Source of the DNA: an uncultured Croceitalea sp.
Lineage (GTDB): Bacteria; Bacteroidota; Bacteroidia; Flavobacteriales; Flavobacteriaceae
Direction of reading: 5' to 3'
Length of the DNA stretch: 64,000 nucleotides
NCBI GenBank assembly: GCA_947494805.1
Contig: CANLWK010000002.1
Location: 620,001-684,000 of the forward strand
The position numbers and the translations under genes are program-made. Under the pieces are notes generated by a model. It searched no databases. It had not been told where the DNA came from and was given only the letters and a program-made list of their open reading frames with translations. Below, piece by piece: positions 35,722 to 45,283 of this stretch (position 1 is the stretch's first letter; each line of letters starts with the position of its first letter).

Positions 35722-38069
35722 AAAGCTTCTAAGCTATATTGTCCACTCTCTAATGTAACCCGATGGCCGCCCTCGAATATGTCATAAGGCACTACCCGGT
35801 TATCTATTTTGATTGTATTGTAGGTTGCCGGAACAACAACGGTGGCTTTGGTATTTGGGGGTATGGTCGCCTTTAGTTCAAAGGTCTTTTCATTGTTCAC
35901 CTCTACCCTAACCCTACCCTTTACCGTTGAGACCACAGCAGAGATATGCTTTAAATATCCCGGTTGGGGTCTGATTTCAAAGGTTTCCCATCCGGCAGCG
36001 GTAGGCGCTATGCCCGCGGCATATTGATACAAGAGGGTAAGGCCACCACCGCTCCATGCGTGGTTGGTAGTTCCCCCGCCATAGCCTTCCGCACCAATGC
36101 CCCATCCTTCCCACAGTGTGGTATATGTAGTATCTAAGACCATTTTAGAGAAACGTTCTTTCATCCGTTCCAAGGCATAATCGGCATAACCCATTTGAAA
36201 CAATGCTTCCAGCACATACTTTTCCATATATGGACTGGCATGTTTTTCTTTTTGGAGCACTTTATAAATAGCTTCATATTTGTCGGAATCTACCAACCCT
36301 GCAACAACGGCCAACCCTTGGGAACGATCGTCCGTTTCACCCTCATAAGTTGCCGATCGGTAATGGTCGCCCATCCAGAAGGTTTCGTTAAAGGATTTCT
36401 TAAAAAGTTCCATCTCTTTTCGAACACTATCGGCCTCCATTTGATATCCCAAAGCTTCAGCCATGTTGGCATATCCCTTTAAGGCCATGAAGAATTGGGT
36501 GTTTTGAATCAACGGTAGGTCTTTGTTTTGTCCCCAGTCACCTAAATTCCAACCACCTTGCCTTTCTTTGACCACGCCTTCTTCGGTGTACTTCCATACA
36601 GAAAGATAACGCTTCACAGGGGCGTAAACCTGCGCTATGGTCTCTAAATCTCCGGTATGCAAGTAATAGTTCCAAAAACCATAGTGGCCAACGCTAGATA
36701 GCATTTGTCCGGGTAATTCTTGATCCCAGATGCCCGCAGGAATTGGAGAGAAAATAGTACTGTCAGGGCGTTGCCAGTTCATCAGTTCCAACATTCCTTT
36801 CCGCATCAATGCGTCCGCTGAACGCTCTAGCGCGTAAAAGGCTTCACCGCTTTCCAACACCACATCGCCCCACCATTGGGCCCGCTCACGGCCGGGAGTG
36901 TCCATGTAATTATCTCGCATGGTCACATATAAGGTACGCACCGCTTTCTCGCACATTTTATTATAAAAATCATTGTCTACCTGAATGCTTCCTGCAAATT
37001 CAGTATCATATCCGGTTTCTCGATATTTTAAATCCAGTACTTCAACTCCTTCGGGAATCACATAATACATTACATGCCCATTAATCCAACCCAGAGATTC
37101 ATAGGTTTGCTCCCCTTCTTTAGTGATGTACTCTGCCCGCATATTATATGCCGAACCTCCTTTGTAATTGTCAGTGAGCATAGTGATTTTTTCACCTGAT
37201 TCCGATTTGATACGGAGATAAGGGGTAAAATGCCCATTGTAGGGCAACTTGCACTTGATGGTGTCTCCAGTGCCAACAAAAGGAAAGTCCATTTCGTTTT
37301 CGTAGGCCTTTAAGCCCGAATCCTTCCAGAAGGGAATGGGTCGTTTGACCAAATCGTTCCAAGGAGGGGTAATACCACTACCGAGTATTCTGGCAGAAGG
37401 CCAGTTGGTATCGTCAAATTCAGGGGTTGCCCAACCGGAGCTATTTTGCCGTGCATCAAAAACTACATTGGACTCAGGTAATCGCCAGTTGGGCTGTGGA
37501 TCGGCACTTTCTGCAATATATGCAGGATGTGGGATAGCCTTCCAAGTGGCATCAGTCTGCACCAATAATTGGTTATTTTGATACAATTCGGCTATCATTC
37601 CCGCTTGACCGCTAGATTTATGGGTCATTCCCTCTTTTCCAAAATACCATACCAGCAGAGCCAAGGTATTGTTTCCTTTTTGTAGTTTTCCACTCAGATC
37701 CACTTCGTCATAATAGGTGTCATCAGGTGTTGGACCGCGTTTTAAACCACCTTCAAACAGTATCATTTCACCATTGAGGTAGAGCCAGTATTTAGAATCG
37801 ACCGCAATACGCAGTGTTATAGGAGTTTCTATATGGTCAACCACAAATTGCTTTCGAAAAGCGGTCCAAGTGTTCTTTTCAGATAGACTTTTTTCAGAAG
37901 TAATCCAATGGGCCTGCCAACTGGCCGTAACCATGGGGTAATAATCGTATTGCTCTAGATGGGACTCCGTTGGGGTCTTTTGAGGCACATCACAGGATGC
38001 AAAAACCAATACGAGCATAAAGAAACAACCAATTCTATAACGCATTTTGTATGATTTAAAGACGTTCAT
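35718..38069 (-). CDS. GH78 alpha-L-rhamnosidase, lipoprotein
   Basis: The 783-residue product has a lipoprotein signal with lipobox FASC (C26). N-terminal beta domains (about 45-360) precede the (alpha/alpha)6 catalytic barrel. The signature DTPGRERAQWWGD (390-402) corresponds to the GH78 motif holding the general acid. A C-terminal beta domain ends the chain. It releases terminal alpha-L-rhamnose, which the neighbouring rhamnose operon can use. Its start codon overlaps, in ATGA, the stop of a GH2 C-terminal remnant, so it was once the second gene of an operon. Confidence 0.92.
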   Translation of the reverse strand: MNVFKSYKMRYRIGCFFMLVLVFASCDVPQKTPTESHLEQYDYYPMVTASWQAHWITSEKSLSEKNTWTAFRKQFVVDHIETPITLRIAVDSKYWLYLNGEMILFEGGLKRGPTPDDTYYDEVDLSGKLQKGNNTLALLVWYFGKEGMTHKSSGQAGMIAELYQNNQLLVQTDATWKAIPHPAYIAESADPQPNWRLPESNVVFDARQNSSGWATPEFDDTNWPSARILGSGITPPWNDLVKRPIPFWKDSGLKAYENEMDFPFVGTGDTIKCKLPYNGHFTPYLRIKSESGEKITMLTDNYKGGSAYNMRAEYITKEGEQTYESLGWINGHVMYYVIPEGVEVLDLKYRETGYDTEFAGSIQVDNDFYNKMCEKAVRTLYVTMRDNYMDTPGRERAQWWGDVVLESGEAFYALERSADALMRKGMLELMNWQRPDSTIFSPIPAGIWDQELPGQMLSSVGHYGFWNYYLHTGDLETIAQVYAPVKRYLSVWKYTEEGVVKERQGGWNLGDWGQNKDLPLIQNTQFFMALKGYANMAEALGYQMEADSVRKEMELFKKSFNETFWMGDHYRSATYEGETDDRSQGLAVVAGLVDSDKYEAIYKVLQKEKHASPYMEKYVLEALFQMGYADYALERMKERFSKMVLDTTYTTLWEGWGIGAEGYGGGTTNHAWSGGGLTLLYQYAAGIAPTAAGWETFEIRPQPGYLKHISAVVSTVKGRVRVEVNNEKTFELKATIPPNTKATVVVPATYNTIKIDNRVVPYDIFEGGHRVTLESGQYSLEAF

Positions 38070-38236
38070 TGTAATGGAATAATTTTAAAGGAGTAACTAT
38101 ATGGTTCGGCATCTACCCGAAAAGCCTTGTGCGGACGTGCATCTAAACTCCAAGTATTATCGCCCCCCACTCCCATTTGTTTGCCATCGATGTTCAAGGT
38201 AATGGTTTTATAGATTTGGTGCTCGTCATCATTCCG
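38066..38236 (-). pseudogene. C-terminal remnant of a GH2 beta-galactosidase gene
   Basis: The minus strand encodes 56 residues ending at the GH78 start. They include TITLNIDGKQMGVGGDNTWS and a following RPH and YSYSFKIIPL segment, unmistakably the end of a GH2 beta-galactosidase. The intact GH2 at 54034-57264 ends similarly ([15 protein letters not shown], then HEEFRI and YSFVLVPI). An in-frame TAG precedes the fragment and no GH2 sequence remains upstream, so roughly a thousand codons are missing. The stop and the GH78 start share ATGA, a fossil of translational coupling. Adding one base near 38232 would join it to a short upstream frame, but that frame is not recognisably GH2. Confidence 0.85.
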
Positions 38237-38538
38237 CTACTTTTTAATGCCACATATGCCTTTCGCAATTCTAATTTCAGTTCATTTATATTAGATCTTT
38301 AGTTCAACAGGTGCTTTTGTAAGGCTATAAATCCTTTAAAAAAGTAAGACCAAAATATAGGCTCGCACCTAAGCTAAAGCGGCACAACTTTTTTGGGTTG
38401 TACCGCTCGGATTAAAACTAAACTAACTCAAACTACTCATGATATTCTCTTTATTCGTATTCAGAAGGTCATCGTTATCTGAATTGCCTTATTTAACTCA
38501 AAACACCCCTGTCAGGGAATCTTTATAAGTATATGTTT
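38237..38538. other. Non-coding stretch upstream of GH2 remnant
   Basis: About 300 bases between the GH2 remnant and the end of the PKD lipoprotein gene. I see no gene, operator copy or strong hairpin. It probably contains deletion scar sequence and perhaps a promoter for the GH78 gene. Confidence 0.4.
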
Positions 38539-40329
38539 CTAATAGTTTTCAGGTGTAACATCTGCAAATCGAAAGCCCAAGTAGACGTCATCAATTTTGG
38601 CTGTAGTGGCACCCCCGCTAAATTTAAAACCGATTCCTTGCCAGCCACCATTGAGTTCGGGAGCGGCAAAAGATACTGCCGCTGTTGCATTTGCAGGTTC
38701 GGTACCTGGGGTGGGATTGACAAACACCCGGACCAGATCAGGGTCGGCAGTTCCATTGGTTTCTATCTTGGCAACCAGCCATAAAGGACCGTCTTCTACG
38801 GTCACGTCTGTTGCATCAATATTATTGAAAGGCCCGAAGGTCATGATACCAAGCGGCGCTCCTGGTGATATGGTCTTACCAATTCCCAAAAATTGGCCAT
38901 TTGGTCCACCGCCACCAAAGCTTTCTGCATCATTATCAACCAGCATCACTACCAATTCACCAGTGTCATCGGTTGCACCGGCAAACTCTGCTTGAAAGGC
39001 AAACCAGTACGTACGCCCATCATCGAGATAGGTTTCCGACAATCCTCGTTTATAGCGCGTTGCACCAACGCTTGCATCCAACAATAGGGAATTTCCTGTT
39101 GTTTCTACTGAGAGTGTGCCATTTTGAATTCCTCCAGACACTACATTCACATTGCCCCCTGATAATCTTGTCCATGGGCCTGACCATCCATCTTCAGCAG
39201 CACCCTGTCCCTCAACGCTATTGTCCACCGTATAACTATCAAAGGTTTCAAAAACTACCGGTGGGAGATCTAGATAATTTAAAGGCGTTACGTCTTGAAA
39301 GGTATTCCCAATATAGATATCATCGATTTTTACCGAAGAGGCGTTTCCACCGCTGTACTTAAAACCAACTCCCTGCCAACCACCGCTCAGTTCGGGAGCG
39401 GCAAAAGAAGCAACCTCTGTACCGTCGGCCGGTTCGGTACCAGGAGTAGGATTGACGAACAACTTTACAACATCGGGGTCAGCGGTTCCATTGGTCTCAA
39501 TTTTGGCTACCAACCATAGCGCACCATCTGCCGTCACACCGGTGGCTTCTACATTATTAAATGGTCCAAATGTCATTAGGCCCAAGGCACTAGGGGTAAT
39601 GGTCTTTCCCATTCCCAAAAATTGGCCGTTTCCACCACCCGCTCCAAAACTTTCACTATCGTTATCAACAAGCATCACCTGTACTTCACCACCGTCTAGT
39701 GCCGTATTGCTAAACTCAGCCTGAAATGCGAACCAGTACGTATTTCCATTGTCTAAATAAGGGGTTGCGAAATTACGTTTGTAGCGCGTATTGGCACCAC
39801 TTGCGTCCAGTAAAAGTGCATTTCCTGAAGACTCCACTGCAAGTGTGTTGTTTAAAATTCCATCGGACACCACATTTGCATCATCTCCGGTTAATTTCGT
39901 CCATGCACCTGCCCATCCATCAGCAACGATACCCTGCCCTTCTAACGTAGCATCAGCAAAACTATCGAACGTTTCAAAAACTACCGGAGGTAAAGGCGGT
40001 TCGGGTTCAACAACGGTAACCATTCTTTCGAATTGGTCTTCTCCTGAACTGTTCCCAGTTGTCAGAACAACGGTATAGGTGCCACCCTCTTCATAGGTAT
40101 GGGTTGGATTTACTTCTGAGGATGTTTGCCCATCACCAAAATTCCAGTTATAGCTTTCAGGGTTATCTACAGAAGCGTTCTTAAATGTGACCGTAAGATC
40201 GGTCACGTTGAACGTAAACAAGGTGTATGGTTTAGCTATGCTAGAGTCATCATCTTCATTGCACCCCACCAGAATTATGATGGTAAGGATTGAAAGAAGT
40301 ACTAGTGCCCCATTAAGTTTGGTCTTCAT
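38539..40329 (-). CDS. Surface lipoprotein with PKD domain and duplicated beta domain (SGBP-like)
   Basis: The 596-residue product has a lipoprotein signal with lipobox LVGC (C23). A PKD domain (about 34-108, with YNWNFGDGQTS) is followed by two copies of a domain of about 240 residues (about 116-356 and 358-596). Each opens with VVFETFDS and contains TYWFAFQAEF, WLVAKIETNGTADPD and FVNPTPGTEP. These resemble concanavalin-like glycan-binding domains. The place after susD and the lipid anchor suggest a surface glycan-binding protein, although I cannot confirm the fold. It lies 52 bases after susD on the same strand. Confidence 0.7.
   Translation of the reverse strand: MKTKLNGALVLLSILTIIILVGCNEDDDSSIAKPYTLFTFNVTDLTVTFKNASVDNPESYNWNFGDGQTSSEVNPTHTYEEGGTYTVVLTTGNSSGEDQFERMVTVVEPEPPLPPVVFETFDSFADATLEGQGIVADGWAGAWTKLTGDDANVVSDGILNNTLAVESSGNALLLDASGANTRYKRNFATPYLDNGNTYWFAFQAEFSNTALDGGEVQVMLVDNDSESFGAGGGNGQFLGMGKTITPSALGLMTFGPFNNVEATGVTADGALWLVAKIETNGTADPDVVKLFVNPTPGTEPADGTEVASFAAPELSGGWQGVGFKYSGGNASSVKIDDIYIGNTFQDVTPLNYLDLPPVVFETFDSYTVDNSVEGQGAAEDGWSGPWTRLSGGNVNVVSGGIQNGTLSVETTGNSLLLDASVGATRYKRGLSETYLDDGRTYWFAFQAEFAGATDDTGELVVMLVDNDAESFGGGGPNGQFLGIGKTISPGAPLGIMTFGPFNNIDATDVTVEDGPLWLVAKIETNGTADPDLVRVFVNPTPGTEPANATAAVSFAAPELNGGWQGIGFKFSGGATTAKIDDVYLGFRFADVTPENY
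38542..39984 (-). repeat. Tandem duplication inside the PKD lipoprotein gene
   Basis: Two in-frame units of about 720 bases (39262-39984 and 38542-39258) encode the paired domains. Long stretches are nearly identical in protein, but many codons differ, so the duplication is not recent. Confidence 0.8.
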
Positions 40330-40381
40330 TTCGTAATATTTTGTATCAAGTTATTTTGTACTATTTGGTAAACACTGTTCA

Positions 40382-41845
40382 CTACCAGCCTTCGTTTTGC
40401 CTAAAACCGAATTCCTCCACTTGCCCAAGAGGAATGCCCAATAAAGTTCTGATGTTGGTATAGGCCTCTGCTGGAACCGTTGGTTTTTGCGCTTTCTGGG
40501 CAATGCCGTGTGCGGTCATGACTTCAACGGCCTTACCTGTACGAAGCAGGTCAAACCAGCGATGGTTCTCAAAAGCGAGTTCTCTGCGTCGTTCGTTCGC
40601 AATGGTCTGCTCTAAATCTGTTGACTCTTCTACACTTAAACTTGGATCTGGCATTGATCTGCTCCTGACCTGTAACAATAGTGGCAAAGGGTCGTTACCG
40701 CCAGTCTCGTTGTAGCATTCAGCCAACATCAACAGGGCATCGGCGTAGCGAAACATTGGAAAGTTTACATCTTGCAGGCCTTGATCCTCAAAGCCATAAT
40801 TGAATTTGCTCATCCATGGTTCAAAAGTGGTGCCGTCATCATAGAATGAAATATTATGCGCAAAACGGTCATCATCAGCATCGTATAAATCAATAAGGCT
40901 TTGGGTAGGTTGATTTTGACCAGCCCTAGAACCAGCAGGACCACTATCACCTAAAATATCACTGCCACTGTTGAAGGGAACGAACCTTGAGACAAAATTG
41001 GATGCTTGCCCCAAAGCAAAGGAATACTGAATTTCAAAAACGCTCTCACTGTTGTTCTTATTGTCAGGTGAAAAAATACTGGCATAGTCGGTCTGTAAGG
41101 AATAGCCTAGACCTTGCATTTGTTCTAACAATGTCCTCGCCAATTGAAATTCTTGCAGGGCCATATGCATCTTTGCCTTAAGCATCAATGCTGCACCAAG
41201 AGTCACCCTGCCGCTTTCCGTATTGTTTTGGTTGGGCAATACATCTATCGCTTCTTGAATGTCCGTCAATATATTGGTATACACCTGATCTACAGGCACC
41301 CTTTCCAAAAACTCATCAGAAAGAATTTCATCAGGAGAGTCCCCAGCTGAAGTAACAAAGGGCACATCTCCGAAAAGCTGCACTAAGTTGAAATAAAACC
41401 AGCTCCGTAAAAAAAGTATTTCACCTCTTCTTACTTCTTTAACAGTTTCACTGTTGAAAGGTACTCCATCTATATTTTCGAGTACAAAATTTGCCCTTGA
41501 GATCCCTGAATAGCTTGCATTCCAATATCCGGAGAGATTGGGATTTGCCGAGAGCATCAAAAACAAATCAACTTCTTCGTTGTTGATGCCACCCCTATCC
41601 GCAGGGTTGAATTGAAAACTGGTATTATCAGAGCGATTTTCACCAAAACGCCAATGAGCACCATTCATTAATCCCCGATTGGTATTATAGATTCCTGTTA
41701 TTGCTTCATTGATCTGAGCTTCTGTCTGAAAGAAATTTTGAGGGGTTTGAAAGGTTTCAGGGGTCTCATCCAAGAAATCATCACAACCCATAAGGAGTAA
41801 TATAATGGTCAATGGTAGAACTGATAGTATTGTGGTTTTCTTCAT
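40382..41845 (-). CDS. susD: SusD/RagB-family glycan-binding lipoprotein
   Basis: The product has 487 residues from ATG 41845, which gives a lipoprotein signal with lipobox LMGC (C21). The frame could start at 41869, but that would overlap susC and add residues before the signal. SusD features include the DDFLDETPETFQT opening, helical TPR-like segments and the C-terminal block RRRELAFENHRWFDLLRTGKA. It works with SusC as the lid that captures oligosaccharides at the cell surface. The gene starts 10 bases after susC. Confidence 0.93.
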   Translation of the reverse strand: MKKTTILSVLPLTIILLLMGCDDFLDETPETFQTPQNFFQTEAQINEAITGIYNTNRGLMNGAHWRFGENRSDNTSFQFNPADRGGINNEEVDLFLMLSANPNLSGYWNASYSGISRANFVLENIDGVPFNSETVKEVRRGEILFLRSWFYFNLVQLFGDVPFVTSAGDSPDEILSDEFLERVPVDQVYTNILTDIQEAIDVLPNQNNTESGRVTLGAALMLKAKMHMALQEFQLARTLLEQMQGLGYSLQTDYASIFSPDNKNNSESVFEIQYSFALGQASNFVSRFVPFNSGSDILGDSGPAGSRAGQNQPTQSLIDLYDADDDRFAHNISFYDDGTTFEPWMSKFNYGFEDQGLQDVNFPMFRYADALLMLAECYNETGGNDPLPLLLQVRSRSMPDPSLSVEESTDLEQTIANERRRELAFENHRWFDLLRTGKAVEVMTAHGIAQKAQKPTVPAEAYTNIRTLLGIPLGQVEEFGFRQNEGW

Positions 41846-41855
41846 TGCAGTATTT

Positions 41856-44800
41856 TTAAAAGGTGACATTTACGCCCAATGTGTAGATTCTAGAAATGGG
41901 ATACGCCCCATAGTTCACGTTTCTGACCAGAGCAGTATCGGCTGAACGATTGATTTCAGGATTACCCATATCATATTCCGTGAACAAGAATGGGTTTTGT
42001 ATACTGGTATATATCCTAGCGTTTTTGAAAACATTACCTATATGGTCACCACTGATATTGTAGCCAAGGGTAATATTTCTGACCCAGAGGTAATCGGCGT
42101 CATCAACGGATAGGGAGTTCGGTAAGCGAAACCGCTGCCTACTAAGATCACTGCCCGTCCCCGGAATTGTCTTTGTTGTAGGATCATCACCTGGCCTCCA
42201 TCTATTCAGCTGTCGCCTATCTAAATTGAATACCCCATCTTGGTTGCCATTGTATTGGTTGGTACCATTAAAGATCTGTTGACCGACGGCACCTGCAAAA
42301 ATGACGCTTAAATCCAATTCTTTGTATCGAAAGTTATGCACCATACCATAGGTAAAATCAGGATTTGGATTGCCGATAATCACAAAGTCTTCTTGGTCTC
42401 CGAGCTCCCCATCGCCGTTACCATCTTCATATTTCAATGATCCCTCAACTGCCCCTGGATATTTAGGTACATTTGGATCATCAATCTCGGCTTGGGTGAA
42501 CAAGCCCGTTACGTTAAAACCTCTATACAAACCAACCTGCTCACCTATTGCAGTTTCGGTAAACTGTCTTGCAATGGCACCCCGTCTGATAAATCCTGCT
42601 TCGGCCGCAAGATCGAGCACCTTGCTACGATTTCGGGTGAAATTGAAGTTGGCATCCCATTGGAAATCCTTACCACCAAATATGTTGTTCAAACGAAGTT
42701 CCACTTCAAATCCCTGGTTCTCTATGCTGCCCAAATTGGTCAAGATTTGGCTAAAACCCGAGGTTCTCGGCAATGGAAGCCCCGAAAGAAAGCCTTCTGT
42801 TTCAATATCATAATAATCGATGCCCAAGAATATTTTGTCCTTTAAAAAGCCAAGATCCAGACCCAAGTTAAGTTCCTTTGCCTCTTCCCAAGTCAACAAC
42901 GAATTGGGCAGGGCAGTAACCGCGCTTCCCGGAGCATTATCTCCTCCAAAAACATAGTCGGGATTGGATGCATTAGGGTCGGAAGGGTTAATTCTTCCCT
43001 GAGCTTGAAAGTTTCCAATATTGGCATTACTACCACTGATACCATAACCACCTTCAAGCTTGAATTCTGACACTGTATTTTTTATCCCTTCCCAAAAGGG
43101 TTCATTTGAAATTCGCCATGCTGCCGCCACTGATGGAAAATTACCATACCGGGTATTCGCCCCAAACCGTGAGGAGCCATCCCTACGAATGGTACCTGTC
43201 ACATAATACCTGTTTTTATAGGCGTAATCCAACCTGCCGATAAGGGAGACCAAACTGTTTTCCCCTGCGGCACCCCGACCTGTGAAATTGTTAATATTCT
43301 CAGGGTCAACATTGTCGGAATCTGGAATTCGAATGGATTCGTCAATAATATTCACTGCCCGAACGACCGTGTTGTCAAAACGCCTATTTTCCATGGTAAA
43401 ACCTGCCAGAACATCAATCCTGTGGTCATCGGCTATGGTGGTAGAATAGCTCAAGGTGTTTTCCCATATCCAATTAAAGTTGGTCAATTCATCGATGCCT
43501 GCTCGCGCTTGACGGGTACCCAAGAGATTTGGGGTGGTATTGCCCGCACCTGGAAAATCAGAAGGCTCAAAAAAGGTATTTCTTCTGTCGGTATATTGGA
43601 TGGATCCAAAGGTTCTTGCAGTCAACCCTTCTAAAATATCAACTTCTATGAATGACCCTGCCAATAGTTGGTTGGTACGTCGCTTATTTTCCCTAGCGGT
43701 CAACAAATAGACTGGATTCACATTATAAAAAGGGATTACATCGCCCAATGCCACGTTGGTCAACTCACCATTTTCATCAAAAACCGGTGCCGAAGGATCA
43801 GTCCATCGTGATAACGGTACTGCGGCAAAAATGTTGAAATTATCGCCTCCTGCATCTGTTCTACCTCCTATAGCGATGGTTTGCGTGGGGGCCAGGTTAA
43901 GACCAAATCTAATATTATCGGTCACGTCTACATCAATGTTGGCCCTGATGCTATAGCGCTTAAAATTCGTATTGATCAAGGTACCGTCTTGATTGGTATA
44001 GTTTGTTGAAACATTGTAGCGCACATTTTCAGTACCACCGTTGATGCCAATATTATATTCAGAAATCGGTGCGTTTCGGGTAATTTCATCAAACCAATTT
44101 GTGCCTTCTCCCAAATCGCCCAAATTAATTAAACGATCCAAATCGGCTATCTCATTTGGTCCTAAAGCACCTCGTGCAAAAAGCCTATCTTCAAAGAACT
44201 CTATTCTGTACCGTCGTAACTCTTCCGCATTTAATACATTAGGTTGTTCAAATTCTGGAATGGTCTGAAAACCTGTAGAAGTACCAAATGTTATGGTTGG
44301 TTTTCCAATCTTTCCGCGTTTTGTTGTAATGACCACTACCCCATTGGACGCCCGAGAACCATAAATGGCCTTTGCCGAGGCATCCTTTAATACACTGATA
44401 GATTCAATGCTGTTGGGGTCGATGGAACTTAGCACAAAATTATCACGTTGACTGTTGACATTGCCCAGAGGAATACCATCAACAACGTATAAAGGTGCAT
44501 TGTTAGCTCCTGTTGATGCAATACCCCGTATCAATATTTCAGGTCCCCCTCCTGGGGCACCATTTTGCCGCAGCTGCACCCCCGAAACCTGACCAGAAAG
44601 TGCTTGTTCAAAAGTGGTGATGGGCTGTTCTGCGATTCCCTTGGCCTGAACGGTCGATACGGCACCGGTCAAATCTTCTCTATTTCTGGTACCATATCCA
44701 ATGACAACTACTTCATCAAGCTCGGCCGTGTCTTCCATTAAAACAGCATTTATTGTGTTTCTTCCATCCAATGGCACTTCTTGTTCCCTATAACCTACGT

Positions 44801-45053
44801 ATGAATATACCAGCGTGGCACCCTCAGAAACGGTAATGGTGTACCGCCCATCAAAGTCAGTCTGGGTACCATTTGTTGTTCCCTTTTCAATAACCGTGGC
44901 TCCCGGTAATGGTTCTCCAGTTTCAGCTGTTATGGTTCCTGTTATCACCTTATTTTGACCAATAACAGAAAAACTATTTAGGACAAGCGCCAAAACCACT
45001 AAAAAGAAGGATAAACCTTTGGATATGGCTTTCTTAGTCAGCTCTTTTTTCAT
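41856..45053 (-). CDS. susC: SusC/RagA-family TonB-dependent transporter
   Basis: A 1065-residue outer-membrane protein. The signal peptide (about 1-33) precedes a carboxypeptidase D-like regulatory domain (VITGTITAETGEPLPGATV, about 35-110). The plug starts near the TonB-box-like DEVVVIGYGT, and the 22-strand barrel ends in GVNVTF. It imports glycan fragments together with SusD. The 230-base region upstream holds a GntR operator candidate and a structured leader, which indicates control by the neighbouring regulator. The barrel carries no obvious frameshift. Confidence 0.95.
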   Translation of the reverse strand: MKKELTKKAISKGLSFFLVVLALVLNSFSVIGQNKVITGTITAETGEPLPGATVIEKGTTNGTQTDFDGRYTITVSEGATLVYSYVGYREQEVPLDGRNTINAVLMEDTAELDEVVVIGYGTRNREDLTGAVSTVQAKGIAEQPITTFEQALSGQVSGVQLRQNGAPGGGPEILIRGIASTGANNAPLYVVDGIPLGNVNSQRDNFVLSSIDPNSIESISVLKDASAKAIYGSRASNGVVVITTKRGKIGKPTITFGTSTGFQTIPEFEQPNVLNAEELRRYRIEFFEDRLFARGALGPNEIADLDRLINLGDLGEGTNWFDEITRNAPISEYNIGINGGTENVRYNVSTNYTNQDGTLINTNFKRYSIRANIDVDVTDNIRFGLNLAPTQTIAIGGRTDAGGDNFNIFAAVPLSRWTDPSAPVFDENGELTNVALGDVIPFYNVNPVYLLTARENKRRTNQLLAGSFIEVDILEGLTARTFGSIQYTDRRNTFFEPSDFPGAGNTTPNLLGTRQARAGIDELTNFNWIWENTLSYSTTIADDHRIDVLAGFTMENRRFDNTVVRAVNIIDESIRIPDSDNVDPENINNFTGRGAAGENSLVSLIGRLDYAYKNRYYVTGTIRRDGSSRFGANTRYGNFPSVAAAWRISNEPFWEGIKNTVSEFKLEGGYGISGSNANIGNFQAQGRINPSDPNASNPDYVFGGDNAPGSAVTALPNSLLTWEEAKELNLGLDLGFLKDKIFLGIDYYDIETEGFLSGLPLPRTSGFSQILTNLGSIENQGFEVELRLNNIFGGKDFQWDANFNFTRNRSKVLDLAAEAGFIRRGAIARQFTETAIGEQVGLYRGFNVTGLFTQAEIDDPNVPKYPGAVEGSLKYEDGNGDGELGDQEDFVIIGNPNPDFTYGMVHNFRYKELDLSVIFAGAVGQQIFNGTNQYNGNQDGVFNLDRRQLNRWRPGDDPTTKTIPGTGSDLSRQRFRLPNSLSVDDADYLWVRNITLGYNISGDHIGNVFKNARIYTSIQNPFLFTEYDMGNPEINRSADTALVRNVNYGAYPISRIYTLGVNVTF

Positions 45054-45097
45054 ACTCAGTTTTGTTTAGTCGTTTGAATATTTTTGAAAAAAAATCG

Positions 45098-45156
45098 GAA
45101 ATACGCCTAAAAATTTTCCATGTAAGCAAAAACTTACACGTTTAAATGCGTATTTC
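45098..45156 (-). promoter_or_regulatory. Structured susC leader
   Basis: GAAATACGC (45098-45106) pairs with GCGTATTTC (45148-45156), and inside it TGTAAG (45121-45126) pairs with CTTACA (45133-45138). It lies between the operator and the susC start and would be transcribed as part of the 5' leader. Confidence 0.4.
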
Positions 45157-45196
45157 TCAATACATAACAATGATATGACCTTGAAAAAAACTATCC

Positions 45197-45213
45197 ATCC
45201 TGTACTGTACTGT
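45197..45213 (-). promoter_or_regulatory. GntR operator candidate before susC
   Basis: On the minus strand this reads ACAGTACAGTACAGGAT, followed after three bases by TAGTTTTT (45186-45193), a possible -7 element. The same three-base spacing to TAGTTTTC is seen before GH2. It lies 143 bases upstream of the susC start. Confidence 0.7.
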
Positions 45214-45283
45214 GGGGTATTTACATAAGGTTACAAAGGGGCTCAGGAAAAACCTTTCTAAAGTTAGAAATAGAAAGAACGAA

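Noticed and set aside
38237-38306. Upstream frame (ELRKAYVALKSSG) as part of the GH2 remnant after a one-base deletion
   Set aside because: Adding a base near 38232 joins the frames, but the added residues do not resemble the corresponding GH2 region, so I limited the remnant to 56 residues.
38597-39724. Long plus-strand open frames (up to 165 codons) opposite the PKD lipoprotein gene
   Set aside because: They are antisense shadows of the duplicated gene, repeat with its two units, and have no protein-like features or promoter.
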